Part shown: piece after piece, positions 21,808 through 30,191 of the stretch
Layout: every line of letters starts with the position of its first letter
How positions within the stretch are numbered: position 1 is the stretch's first letter
IMG/VR virus record: IMGVR_UViG_3300039098_000077
Span: 13,789-44,069 of that record
Length of the DNA: 30,281 bases
Source of the DNA: a virus
Strand: one strand, 5' to 3'
Program-made: the position numbers and the translations under genes
Notes under the pieces: model-generated
What the model was told of the DNA's origin: nothing
What the model saw: only the letters and a program-made list of their open reading frames with translations
Database searches by the model: none

Positions 21808-22077
21808 AGTAACAAACATGACAAATATTGATAGCTTAACAGCTAACACTTTTACTTTACCCATCATAGTTGCATTGTTAGTATCTATGTCACCTTTAAT
21901 CTTCTCATCAGCAACCTTTAGCTTATTAATATCATCTACAATACCACTATGATATTGACAGCTTTGCTGCTCAAGTGCACATAGTCGATCAAATATATTA
22001 CCATGATCATCTTTATTATATGTCATAATTAAATCGAGCTTTACATTGATAGCAGCAAGCATTTCTTTATCTGTCAT
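21772..22077 (-). CDS. Coiled-coil plus C-terminal TM protein, holin/XhlA-like, 101 aa
   Basis: The product begins MTDKEMLAAINVKLD. The start is at 22077, with AGGTGA upstream on the minus strand, rather than further out at 22113. A helical coiled-coil region (residues 5-65, with DHGNIFDRLCALE) is followed by a strong membrane segment at about 76-98 (IFVMFVTLIIAALIS). This layout is that of XhlA-like haemolysin/holin helpers found next to tail-fibre and lysis genes in phages. Function as a holin is inferred. Its end forms part of the junction hairpin. Confidence 0.65.
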   Translation of the reverse strand: MTDKEMLAAINVKLDLIMTYNKDDHGNIFDRLCALEQQSCQYHSGIVDDINKLKVADEKIKGDIDTNNATMMGKVKVLAVKLSIFVMFVTLIIAALISAAL

Positions 22078-22137
22078 ATAGTTGTCACCTGGGGAAGCAT
22101 TATTCAAGCACATACATTATACCAACAATGTTCTTAT

Positions 22138-22419
22138 TCATTGATATTCAGCATATATTGTTACTAAATCTGTGTCTCCTGGTCCAATGAAATCACCAAG
22201 CGTAATAAATGCTTGTATCCTATACTCACCTTCTTGATCGAAGTCATCTGCAACACTTACATACTTCAAGAAGTTTTCATTATATATAGTTGCAGGCCAT
22301 TCTACTTCTGTACCATCAGGTTTCTCAACTTTTAGCTTAGTATCTGTAGCTCCTGTTATGTTAGCTCCACAGTCAACAATAACATTAACTCCTACCATAT
22401 CTACATAGTGTTTTACCAT
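22138..22419 (-). CDS. Small beta-sandwich-like structural protein, 93 aa
   Basis: A strong GGAGGAGAT precedes the start. Alternating strands with Gly and Asp turns (VNVIVDCGANITG, then DTKLKVEKPDG, then EGEYRIQAFITL) suggest an immunoglobulin-like or baseplate/fibre accessory domain. Phage tail regions often encode such small proteins beside fibres. It lies directly after the 602-residue fibre candidate in transcription order. No enzyme motif is seen. Confidence 0.65.
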   Translation of the reverse strand: MVKHYVDMVGVNVIVDCGANITGATDTKLKVEKPDGTEVEWPATIYNENFLKYVSVADDFDQEGEYRIQAFITLGDFIGPGDTDLVTIYAEYQ

Positions 22420-22420
22420 C

Positions 22421-24229
22421 TTATATCTCCTCCACTTCTATCTTTGATTTTAGTTTCATTGTAACATCAATATATGACTCTATGTTAGTTGGAGTTATAT
22501 CAGATGTCAATCTTGCTACAGTATCAACATGTGATTCTAATTCAACTTCACTATCTACATCAGAGTCTAATTCTATACTAACATCTATATATGAATCTGC
22601 ATGTAGTATGTACCAAATGTCTAATAGAATACTATCAACAGTAAACTGCTTTAAGACATCCTTTAGACCAATTACACCATCTATATTAAACTCTTTTATA
22701 TTATAAATATATCTGAGCTTGCTATCAATTGTATACTCTTTTATATCTGTACGTAATAGGAACGAATCAGCTATAACAGTTTTACTAAGTCTATCTACTA
22801 GTGAACCATCAATTATAGTATCTTCAGTACCAATCTTCTTAATGATAGAATCAATATCAAAACTCTTAGCTGGTATCTTCTTAAGTATACCATCAACAAC
22901 AACACATTTAGTATCAATAACTTTTAATATTGCATCACTAATAAATTCTTTACCATTATCTCTCTTAAGTAGTTTACCATCAATGGTAATAACCCTATCA
23001 CATTTATTAACCAGTATACTATCAGCTATAACGTCTGTAATGCCAATCTTTCTAATAACACTATTAACACTGAAAGATTTACAACCAGCTTCTCTGAGTG
23101 TACCATCAACATTGAATGTTTTAATATTAGTTCCCTTAAGTATAGAATCAATATTAAACTCTTTATTATAGATCTTCTTAATAACACCATCAATATCAAA
23201 TGTTTTAATGTCTACTCCTTTTAAACTCGTATTAATAGTAAACTCTTTAATATCTGTTCCTAATAAAATTGAGTCAACATTAAATTCATTAACTCTTACT
23301 TTCTTTAATACTCCTCCAATATCAAACTCTTTAATATTTATCTTCTTCAATATTACGCTAGTATCAAACTCTTTAGTTAATACATATTTTAAACTAGCAT
23401 TAATACTAAACGTCTTATCATACTTAACTGAAACAAATGCACCAGCACTAAATGTTTTAGTATATTGTGTAATAGATTTTAATACAGCATCAACATCAAA
23501 ATATAATTTACAAGGTCCTGTTAATATTGCATCAAGACTAAATCTACTAAACGAACCAACCCAAGCATCAATTGTAAACGTTTTGGCAGCAAATGGTGTT
23601 GTATCAAGTTCATAAATTAAATCAGTTCCAGGATCACAATGCCATATTGTATTATCGTCACCACCAATTCCTTTTGGCCAATTACCTGGAGAACCTACAG
23701 CATAAACTACTGAAAAATCTGTCGGACTAAGTCTTGCTATTTTGTTTGCACCCCAATCACAGTGCCATATGTTGGTGTTAGTTCCTCCAATTCCACTTGC
23801 ATATGAATAAGGTACTGGACTACTCCTAATTTTTGAAAAGTTAGATGTAGAAAGTTCAAAAATACCACCAGCACCACCATAGTAACAGTGCCATATCTTA
23901 GTTGCAGTTCCTCCAATTCCAATTCCAACATATGGGAATGGATCTTGTACATTTCTAATTAATGATAAATCAGTTGTCTTACGTTCAGATATATGATCGA
24001 GATATGATTCACAATGCCATATTTTACTCGAGGTACCACCTATCCCATCTGCACCTTCAAATGGTTGACTATCTTTATATTTAAGTACTGAAAAATCAGT
24101 TGGACTAAGTTCTTCAAGATATGTATTAGGAGTCCCATGACAACTCCATATCTTACTTGAGTCACCACCAACTCCACTAATATCAGTGCTTGATGATGCC
24201 CCACTACGAATTACATCACCAAAAGTCAT
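22421..24229 (-). CDS. Repeat fibre-like protein: propeller-like head plus 14-residue repeats, 602 aa
   Basis: The first ~215 residues contain five repeats, each with a G(I/V)GG turn followed by (K/N/T)IW(H/S)C and a turn before ELSPTDFSVV-like strands. These are propeller-like blades of about 40 residues. Then come about 23 units of a 14-residue repeat (consensus KEFxIDxILxxxxx), coded at 22610-23584. The last ~60 residues are a second short repeat (SYIDVSIELDSDVD type). The C-terminus DVTMKLKSKIEVEE matches that of the protein at 24715-28320. It is probably a tail fibre or surface-binding protein, from its repeats and position, but no known receptor-binding fold is identified. AAGGTG precedes the start. 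Confidence 0.75.
   Translation of the reverse strand: MTFGDVIRSGASSSTDISGVGGDSSKIWSCHGTPNTYLEELSPTDFSVLKYKDSQPFEGADGIGGTSSKIWHCESYLDHISERKTTDLSLIRNVQDPFPYVGIGIGGTATKIWHCYYGGAGGIFELSTSNFSKIRSSPVPYSYASGIGGTNTNIWHCDWGANKIARLSPTDFSVVYAVGSPGNWPKGIGGDDNTIWHCDPGTDLIYELDTTPFAAKTFTIDAWVGSFSRFSLDAILTGPCKLYFDVDAVLKSITQYTKTFSAGAFVSVKYDKTFSINASLKYVLTKEFDTSVILKKINIKEFDIGGVLKKVRVNEFNVDSILLGTDIKEFTINTSLKGVDIKTFDIDGVIKKIYNKEFNIDSILKGTNIKTFNVDGTLREAGCKSFSVNSVIRKIGITDVIADSILVNKCDRVITIDGKLLKRDNGKEFISDAILKVIDTKCVVVDGILKKIPAKSFDIDSIIKKIGTEDTIIDGSLVDRLSKTVIADSFLLRTDIKEYTIDSKLRYIYNIKEFNIDGVIGLKDVLKQFTVDSILLDIWYILHADSYIDVSIELDSDVDSEVELESHVDTVARLTSDITPTNIESYIDVTMKLKSKIEVEEI
22610..23584 (-). repeat. Protein-level array of ~23 units of a 14-residue repeat
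   Basis: Within the 602-residue fibre-like protein, units of 42 bases encode the pattern K-[ET]-F-x-[IV]-[DN]-x-x-[IL] plus five variable residues. Four or five units are 11, 15 or 17 residues long. The DNA is diverged between units, so it is not a simple tandem repeat. The alternating pattern suggests a regular beta structure. Confidence 0.8.
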
Positions 24230-24258
24230 ATACTACACCTTTAATATTTTTAAATACT

Positions 24259-24702
24259 CTAATTCAATTTTCTAGGTTTTAATACTCGAATACCCTTAAT
24301 TTTGAAGTCGTTCTTAAACTTCTTCAATCGTTCTACTCTATCATCAGGAAGATTACCAATAATAATATGACTATTATCTATCTCTTGCTTTACGTGTTCC
24401 TCATAAATTAACTGGTCATCTATTGAATACTTATCAGGAAAATTATTATCAATAGCAGTATTAATAACATCTTTTCCTTCCAGAGTAGTTACTCCAGGTA
24501 CATCTTCATACTGAGAAAGATCTCTATTATCCTCAATAACTCTTAACTCAACAGCAGGATCTATATCCATATTCTGCCAACCGTAACACTGAAGGTTTGG
24601 ATCATTAGGATTAATATGTCCTGCTCTTTCTCCTGTAATAGTATTCCATTCAATCAACAACGCTCTATCATTTACTGCTTCTGGATACATTCTAATTGCC
24701 AT
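24259..24702 (-). CDS. Hypothetical tail-region protein, 147 aa
   Basis: AGGAGATGA lies just upstream of the start. The N-terminus (MAIRMYPEAVNDRALLIEW) and DPNLQCYGWQNMD resemble small structural proteins next to phage fibres, but I cannot name a family. The C-terminus is highly basic (KKFKNDFKIKGIRVLKPRK). It lies between the two giant repeat genes, so it may be a chaperone or adaptor for fibres. Function is not established. Confidence 0.6.
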   Translation of the reverse strand: MAIRMYPEAVNDRALLIEWNTITGERAGHINPNDPNLQCYGWQNMDIDPAVELRVIEDNRDLSQYEDVPGVTTLEGKDVINTAIDNNFPDKYSIDDQLIYEEHVKQEIDNSHIIIGNLPDDRVERLKKFKNDFKIKGIRVLKPRKLN

Positions 24703-24714
24703 CTATTTCATCTC

Positions 24715-27700
24715 CTAAACTGTTACTTCTTCTAATTCTACTTTCGATTTTAACCCAATTGTGACATCAACATCCGACTCCAAACGTAATACATATGCTG
24801 AATATGTACCTGCTATAATACCGTCAATAATAACAATCTTTAAATTTGCACCTGCTATAATTGCATCTAAATCAAATGCCTTATCTACAACACTTATAAG
24901 TAGTCCATCAATACTAAAAGTAGTTTCAGATGTTAACTGTAAACTTCCATCGATACTAAAATCATTAGCACTAGTCTTCTTAACTATCCCATCAACACTA
25001 AATTCCTTACTAGAAGCTTTCTCTAATATCCCATTAACAACAAAATCTTTGGTTATAATAACACCAATAGTTGCATCAACAATAAATGTTTTATCATTAG
25101 TCTGTTCTATTATTCCATTAACACTACAATCTGTTATCAATCTATCAACTAATACTGAATCAATTGAAACCTCCTTTATTAACCTATTAATAAGAGTTCC
25201 ATCAACATCAAATTCTTTAGTTACCTGATCAGTAAGAATTCCATCAACACCAAAATCTTTGTCATAAGCTTTTGAAATAAGTGTATCAATACCAAACGCT
25301 TTAGTTCTTACTTCTTTAAGTATTCCATTAACAATAAATGTCTTATCTACTACACCAGTAGAAATAATAGCATCAACTATCGTAGTTTTATCATGATGAA
25401 TAACTAACCAACTATCGATATCAAATTCCTTAGTAAATGTCTTCTTAATTAGTCCATCAACACTAAATTCTTTTTCAACATAGTTAACAAGAATACCATC
25501 AATAATAAACTCATTACTATTAGTCTTATATACTATGGCATCAACATCGAACGTCTTATCATATGTACTTTTCAAGAATGCATCAATAACAGTATCTTTT
25601 CCTTTTCTATTTACTAAATATCCATTACCATTAAAATCCTTACTATGTGTACTTGATAACAAACCATCAATTGTAAATGTTGTATCATACTTATTTACTA
25701 GATATCCATTGACATCAAAACTCTTATCATTGTGGTTAACAGTAATTCCGTCAATGTTGAACTCCTTAATAGAAGTTTTTTCTAATATCCCATCAGCATT
25801 AAACTCTTTTATTTTGCTTGTGCTGATAATAGCATTGATATTAAACGTTTTATCATAAACTGTTTTTATTGATCCATCAATAATAAACGTCTTTTCTAAC
25901 CTATTAACAACAACTGAATCAATATCAAATTCCTTAGGCAATTTATTAACAACAAATCCATTGATATTAAATTCCTTAGTTAACTGGGTATAAAGATTAG
26001 CATCAATAGTAGGTGTCAACGTAGATGTTTGAGTAAGAATTACATCAATATTAAATGTCTTATCACATTGATCCTTGATTACCCCATCAATACTAAAACT
26101 CTTATCGTATCTACCAACAATAACCGAATCAACAATAGTAGTTTTATCAAGTCTATTTACTAATACACTATCAATTAAAGTTTCTTTAATACTAGTCTTC
26201 TCTAAATATGCATCAACTTCGAATTCTTTAACACTAATTTTTTTAATGATTCCATCAACAATAGTATCTTTAGTTTTAATAGTTCCTAAATTTGCATCAA
26301 CAAAAAATTCCTTAATACCTATTTTAAGAATAATTCCATCAACTATAGTAGTTTTATTATATCTATTAACTAATACTGAATCAACTTTAAATTCTTTAGT
26401 ATCTGTTTTTTCAAGTATTGCATCAATTACAAATACCTTAGAATCTACTTTATCCAAGATACTATCAATTTCAAATACTTTAGAACTAATTTTCTTTATG
26501 ATACTATCAATTTCAAATTCCTTAATATTAATACTTTTAACTATAGTATTGATATCAAAGCTTTTTGTATGTCTATTAACTAATATTGAATCAATGTTAA
26601 ATATCTTATCTTCATATTTAAGAATAATTCCATCAACAATACTTGTCTTATCAAATCTATTAACTAGTATTCCGTTGACTATAGTATCTTTAGTCTCTAT
26701 CTTTTTTATAATACCATCAACATCAAATTTCTTATCTCCAATTTTCTTCAAGATGCTATCAATGATAAACTCTTTAACATAAGTATTTTCCAAATATGAG
26801 TCAACTATAAACTCTTTAATATCTGTCTTTTCAAGTATTACATCAACTTCAAATTCTTTACTACCTATTTTCTTTATAATACCATCTACTATAAATGTTT
26901 TTGTTGGTGCTGCAAGAGCAAGAGTTGCATCTATAGTAAAAGACTTAGTTTTAGTAGCTTGTAAGATTGTATCTATAGTAAAAGGTTTAGCAACAACACC
27001 TATTAGACTTCCATCAATTGTAAATTCTTTAAGCCATATAGGATCAGGTAGATATTGGGGAACTTCAAAATAACTTGCAGCATCACTAGTAGCAACTCCT
27101 TCGGTTGGGTCTGTTGTTCCTTCATAATATCCTGTTGCTGTATAAGAATTGTTTTTACTATTTCTTATATCAAACCAACCTTCTACTACAAATTTATCAC
27201 CATTTTGAATATTAAAATTACCTGACTCACCAGTTCCTGAAACTACACGACCTTCTTCAGCTAATTTGGAATCTGCTTCATTTGCAACCGATAATGGTGT
27301 AATAACTGTCTTTACATTACCTGAGCCAGATCTCCAAATATAGGCAAACCATCTAAGATATAAATCCATAAAAGCTGATGATTCTTTTACAGCAGCAGCA
27401 AATGTATATCCACTTACAGCTTCAACAAGAATTTTAGCTCCTAAATATGGACTTACCCATATACGATAAAGGGTTTTTGCTGCTATTGTTGTAGTATAAG
27501 CTCCTGCTTGTGATACCTGAGATGAGCCTTTAGTTGTAAGCATCTGTTTTGCAGTATTTTTATCACTTGGTACTGAAGGAAAATCGTCAGTATCTGTTGA
27601 TGCCTTGGTTGTTGGAGCATCGGTAGCATTACTACTTCTGAGATACCATCTCTTTTGATTATTAACTAATATAGCATCTGCTGTAAAAATTTTTTTATTT

Positions 27701-28320
27701 AAATTATCAGAAGCTATACATGCAGGATCTGTACTTGGTGAAATATACGAATCTAAAATAGTAGATGAAAATCCATCATGCTTATAATGCCTATCAGTAC
27801 CCCGATCAGTGCTTAAAACACCAGCATTTTCCCATCCAATTCCAGCTGGATGTAATCCAGGAGTCGAATACGAATCTATAATACTAGCAGAAAATCCGCT
27901 ATGTTTATAGTGCTTATTTGATTGCCTTGGTACACTTAGAACATTTGTTCCATCCCAAGCCATTCCTTCAGGATAACTTCCTGGATAAGCATATGAATCT
28001 ATGATAGTAGACGAAAATCCACTATGCTTACGATGAATATCATTATATTTAGTACTTAGAACATTTGTTCCATCCCAAGTTAAGTCTTCATTCCAATTCG
28101 GCATAAGATAAGAATCTAAAATAGTAGATGAAAATCCATCATGCTTATAATGATAATTTTGGCTATCACTACCATTTGCACTCAAAAGATTTGTTCCATC
28201 CCAAGCTATTCCACGTGGTTGACTACTTGGAGAACTAAAAGAATCTAAAATAGTAGCAGAAAATCCGCTATGATTATAAAATTTATCTGAGGCATAGTCA
28301 CAACTTAAAATATCTCCCAT
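24715..28320 (-). CDS. Giant repeat fibre-like protein with 53 tandem 14-residue repeats, 1201 aa
   Basis: The N-terminal ~215 residues hold five blade-like repeats (pattern WDGTNVLS, then YKHSGFSSTILDSY). A separate beta-rich domain (about 220-430: RIWVSPYLGAKILVEAV, DKFVVEGWFDI) follows, and then 53 contiguous repeats of 14 residues (24799-27030), consensus KEFxIDxILxxxxx. The tail (SDVDVTIGLKSKVELEEV) is shared with the 602-residue protein. The blades differ in sequence from those of the smaller protein, so heads and shafts look modular. A long surface fibre or tail-spike is the best guess. The start follows TGGAGG in the previous gene's last codons. Confidence 0.8.
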   Translation of the reverse strand: MGDILSCDYASDKFYNHSGFSATILDSFSSPSSQPRGIAWDGTNLLSANGSDSQNYHYKHDGFSSTILDSYLMPNWNEDLTWDGTNVLSTKYNDIHRKHSGFSSTIIDSYAYPGSYPEGMAWDGTNVLSVPRQSNKHYKHSGFSASIIDSYSTPGLHPAGIGWENAGVLSTDRGTDRHYKHDGFSSTILDSYISPSTDPACIASDNLNKKIFTADAILVNNQKRWYLRSSNATDAPTTKASTDTDDFPSVPSDKNTAKQMLTTKGSSQVSQAGAYTTTIAAKTLYRIWVSPYLGAKILVEAVSGYTFAAAVKESSAFMDLYLRWFAYIWRSGSGNVKTVITPLSVANEADSKLAEEGRVVSGTGESGNFNIQNGDKFVVEGWFDIRNSKNNSYTATGYYEGTTDPTEGVATSDAASYFEVPQYLPDPIWLKEFTIDGSLIGVVAKPFTIDTILQATKTKSFTIDATLALAAPTKTFIVDGIIKKIGSKEFEVDVILEKTDIKEFIVDSYLENTYVKEFIIDSILKKIGDKKFDVDGIIKKIETKDTIVNGILVNRFDKTSIVDGIILKYEDKIFNIDSILVNRHTKSFDINTIVKSINIKEFEIDSIIKKISSKVFEIDSILDKVDSKVFVIDAILEKTDTKEFKVDSVLVNRYNKTTIVDGIILKIGIKEFFVDANLGTIKTKDTIVDGIIKKISVKEFEVDAYLEKTSIKETLIDSVLVNRLDKTTIVDSVIVGRYDKSFSIDGVIKDQCDKTFNIDVILTQTSTLTPTIDANLYTQLTKEFNINGFVVNKLPKEFDIDSVVVNRLEKTFIIDGSIKTVYDKTFNINAIISTSKIKEFNADGILEKTSIKEFNIDGITVNHNDKSFDVNGYLVNKYDTTFTIDGLLSSTHSKDFNGNGYLVNRKGKDTVIDAFLKSTYDKTFDVDAIVYKTNSNEFIIDGILVNYVEKEFSVDGLIKKTFTKEFDIDSWLVIHHDKTTIVDAIISTGVVDKTFIVNGILKEVRTKAFGIDTLISKAYDKDFGVDGILTDQVTKEFDVDGTLINRLIKEVSIDSVLVDRLITDCSVNGIIEQTNDKTFIVDATIGVIITKDFVVNGILEKASSKEFSVDGIVKKTSANDFSIDGSLQLTSETTFSIDGLLISVVDKAFDLDAIIAGANLKIVIIDGIIAGTYSAYVLRLESDVDVTIGLKSKVELEEVTV
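24799..27030 (-). repeat. Array of 53 tandem 14-residue (42-bp) protein repeats
   Basis: The array is 2232 bases: 53 units of 42 bases plus two units lengthened by one residue. It runs without a break. The consensus unit is K-[ET]-F-x-[IV]-[DN]-[GS]-[IL]-[IL] followed by five variable, often charged residues. Frequent unit ends are KKIG, EKTD and VNR(Y/L/H). Similar unit ends recur at distant places, which points to duplication and shuffling of units. Confidence 0.9.
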
Positions 28321-28324
28321 TTAT

Positions 28325-28702
28325 TTAACGCCTCCAATCCCAACCATGATTATTACCCCATTCTACGGCTTCATCTTCCATCTTGATCTTAAATTTTGCA
28401 TATTCTGGATTACCATTCATTAATTTTTGAATTTCTGATTGCCATTCAGATATAGGATCGTTAAGAGTTAGCTTTCCACAATGCCACATTCTACACATAC
28501 ATGGTCTTACATTCCATATAGTACATTTATTATCCTTCTGATATTGACATGGTAAAAGCAAATCGAACCTATCATGCTCTATTGGAATAACATTAGGTTC
28601 TCCAAACTGTTTCAGTATCTCGAACTCTTCACGAGTAATCTTTACCGAAGGTAGTGTACGACAACATTCTCCACATTGAAGACACTCAATATTGTCACTC
28701 AT
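28325..28702 (-). CDS. YkgJ-like cysteine-cluster protein, 125 aa
   Basis: I start at the ATG of MSDNIECLQC (28702), which has GGAGGCGATG upstream, rather than the longer frame to 28714. Nine cysteines are visible: C7, C10, C13 and C14 (CLQCGECC), then C52, C60, C68, C70 and C75 (RPCMCRMWHC). This matches the YkgJ/UPF0153 metal-binding family. Relatives are often found near sugar or lipid modification genes. A glycosyltransferase-like gene overlaps it upstream and the giant fibre gene is downstream, so it could help modify a surface structure. This is inferred only. Confidence 0.8.
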   Translation of the reverse strand: MSDNIECLQCGECCRTLPSVKITREEFEILKQFGEPNVIPIEHDRFDLLLPCQYQKDNKCTIWNVRPCMCRMWHCGKLTLNDPISEWQSEIQKLMNGNPEYAKFKIKMEDEAVEWGNNHGWDWRR

Positions 28703-29315
28703 CGCCTCCACCAAGAAGCTTTAAAACAGAAACCAAACTAATAGTTTTCATATGGTCACATATCTTTTCCCAATCTACCCATACTTCAAATCCTGCTCGT
28801 TTTGATTTCTCACAGAAATAAAAGTCTTGACCTAACAATTGGATACCTTTTTCTGACCACTTTCTCTCAAATGGAGCCTTAACATGCTCAAGAACAATTC
28901 TCTTAATACAGATACATCCAGTACCTACTGCATCAACTGGTTGTAATCCTATTCTTCTATTAGGAGGGATAGGTTTATATCCATCAATTACTTTATCTAA
29001 TGCAATCCAATAGATATCTCCTTCTCTCCATTGTGGATATGCTGCTCCGACAATATCTTTGTCAAGTGGTACCAAATTTAACGGATTAAACATTGGAATA
29101 GTATCATTACCATCGATCATTATTAAAAAATCATTTTCACTTTCAAGCATCCGTTTAACAATAAGATTCCTATTGTTATCTACTGGTCGTTCTGCAGGAT
29201 ACTCTACAGTAACTACAAATCTTGGATCTGTTCGAATTATAGTAACAATATCTGAAATAGCTGGATGTATATTTTCCTGATTGAGAATTGTCACCATTAC
29301 TTTAATGATGCTCAT
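28695..29315 (-). CDS. GT-A-type glycosyltransferase-like protein, 206 aa
   Basis: The N-terminal half (strand IKVMVTILNQEN, then NNRNLIVKRMLESENDFLIMIDGNDTIP) has the GT-A fold pattern. D68 and D71 sit where a DxD metal motif is usual, spaced as DGND. A phage family with the same VDxxRNxIVxxFLE and MIDxD pattern is encoded near tail genes. The C-terminal half contains GTGCICIKR and GQDFYFCEKSKRAG, typical of sugar-nucleotide or acceptor binding. Its 3' end overlaps the Cys-cluster gene by eight bases. It might glycosylate fibres or host surface; substrate unknown. Confidence 0.75.
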   Translation of the reverse strand: MSIIKVMVTILNQENIHPAISDIVTIIRTDPRFVVTVEYPAERPVDNNRNLIVKRMLESENDFLIMIDGNDTIPMFNPLNLVPLDKDIVGAAYPQWREGDIYWIALDKVIDGYKPIPPNRRIGLQPVDAVGTGCICIKRIVLEHVKAPFERKWSEKGIQLLGQDFYFCEKSKRAGFEVWVDWEKICDHMKTISLVSVLKLLGGGDE

Positions 29316-29317
29316 AT

Positions 29318-29770
29318 TTACTCCAGATGTTCTAATAACAAGTCATCAAAAAGTTGAGATTTATTCAACCCTAAATTAGGTTTTTCAGGATTAATAACAT
29401 CTAATTCTTCTTGAGTTAATTCTTCTCCTCTTGCATGTTTTGCAAAAATCATCATAACCTTTTCTTGATCGATTATTTTCTCGATTTGGGGTCTCCATTT
29501 CCTACCTTTCTCGTTTGCTTCTACTTGTTGAATCTCTTGAATATCTGAAGACACAAGAAATTGTGGTGCATCTTTATTAGATACTACTCCGATAAGAAAT
29601 TCATGTGGTAAAGTAGACTTATCTCTTGCTGTTACAATGTTATTTTTACCAAGAGATTCATAACATAACACTTGAATTTTTGTTGAATCATATTCAGGAG
29701 GATAAGTATAATGTGTTCCTCCACCAGGATTCTTACTACGCTTAGCTTTAATTAAAAGAATTTTACTCAT
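29318..29770 (-). CDS. Hypothetical phage-type protein, 150 aa
   Basis: The product starts MSKILLIKAKRSKNPGGGTHYTYPPEYDSTKIQVLCYESLG. The middle is mixed alpha/beta, and the C-terminal half is helical, with a Glu-rich ELTQEELD segment. It overlaps the next gene in transcription order by a single base at 29770. I do not recognise a function; position suggests a structural or assembly role. Confidence 0.6.
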   Translation of the reverse strand: MSKILLIKAKRSKNPGGGTHYTYPPEYDSTKIQVLCYESLGKNNIVTARDKSTLPHEFLIGVVSNKDAPQFLVSSDIQEIQQVEANEKGRKWRPQIEKIIDQEKVMMIFAKHARGEELTQEELDVINPEKPNLGLNKSQLFDDLLLEHLE

Positions 29771-30156
29771 TAGATCTTCTCCTCAGGTAAAAATATCACA
29801 GGATAAAACCAATGATGATCTTTTTTAAATCCATCAGTATTTTCTACGTATCCTGTACTTTCAAAGTAAAAATTGATACTCTGAACAGCTACATCTTTCA
29901 CATTTTGTTGCCATCCAATAATATAAACTACTTCTCGAATAGTTTTAGAAACAAGACTCTTCGCAGTTCGTCTCCTAAAGATTAACTTCTTCTCAGGGTC
30001 AAGATTAAGGACAAACTTAACGTTACCACTACTATCTACCAGGATAAATTTCTCTAAAATATTCCGATTGATATCACCGTATTTATTTTCGCTACCATTC
30101 TCATTGTATTGAGAAAGATAGGAACCGTTGTTATAATATGCTTCCCATGTCAGCAT
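29770..30156 (-). CDS. Conserved phage protein (WEAYY-NNGS type), 128 aa
   Basis: I start at the ATG of MLTWEAYYNNGSYL (30156), with AAAGGAGG upstream, instead of the longer frame to 30276. The sequence (WExxYxxGSxLxQYNExGSENKYxDI, then EKKLIFRRRT) is a pattern common to phage proteins of unknown function, often near structural or packaging genes. It has beta strands, a basic RRRT turn, and a C-terminal YFESTGY. Role not established. The gap upstream is crowded by another possible minus-strand gene end. Confidence 0.7.
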   Translation of the reverse strand: MLTWEAYYNNGSYLSQYNENGSENKYGDINRNILEKFILVDSSGNVKFVLNLDPEKKLIFRRRTAKSLVSKTIREVVYIIGWQQNVKDVAVQSINFYFESTGYVENTDGFKKDHHWFYPVIFLPEEKI

Positions 30157-30191
30157 TGTATTGCTGCCTCCTTTAGTTGGTGTTCTTCTAT

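Noticed and set aside
22482-26782. Several plus-strand frames opposite the fibre repeats
   Set aside because: Ser/Thr/Leu-rich repeats here are the reverse reading of the 14-residue units. They appear only because the repeats avoid stops in that frame.
24799-27030. CRISPR array suggested by regular 42-base periodicity
   Set aside because: The units are diverged at DNA level, there are no constant repeats with unique spacers, and the period is explained by a 14-residue protein repeat.
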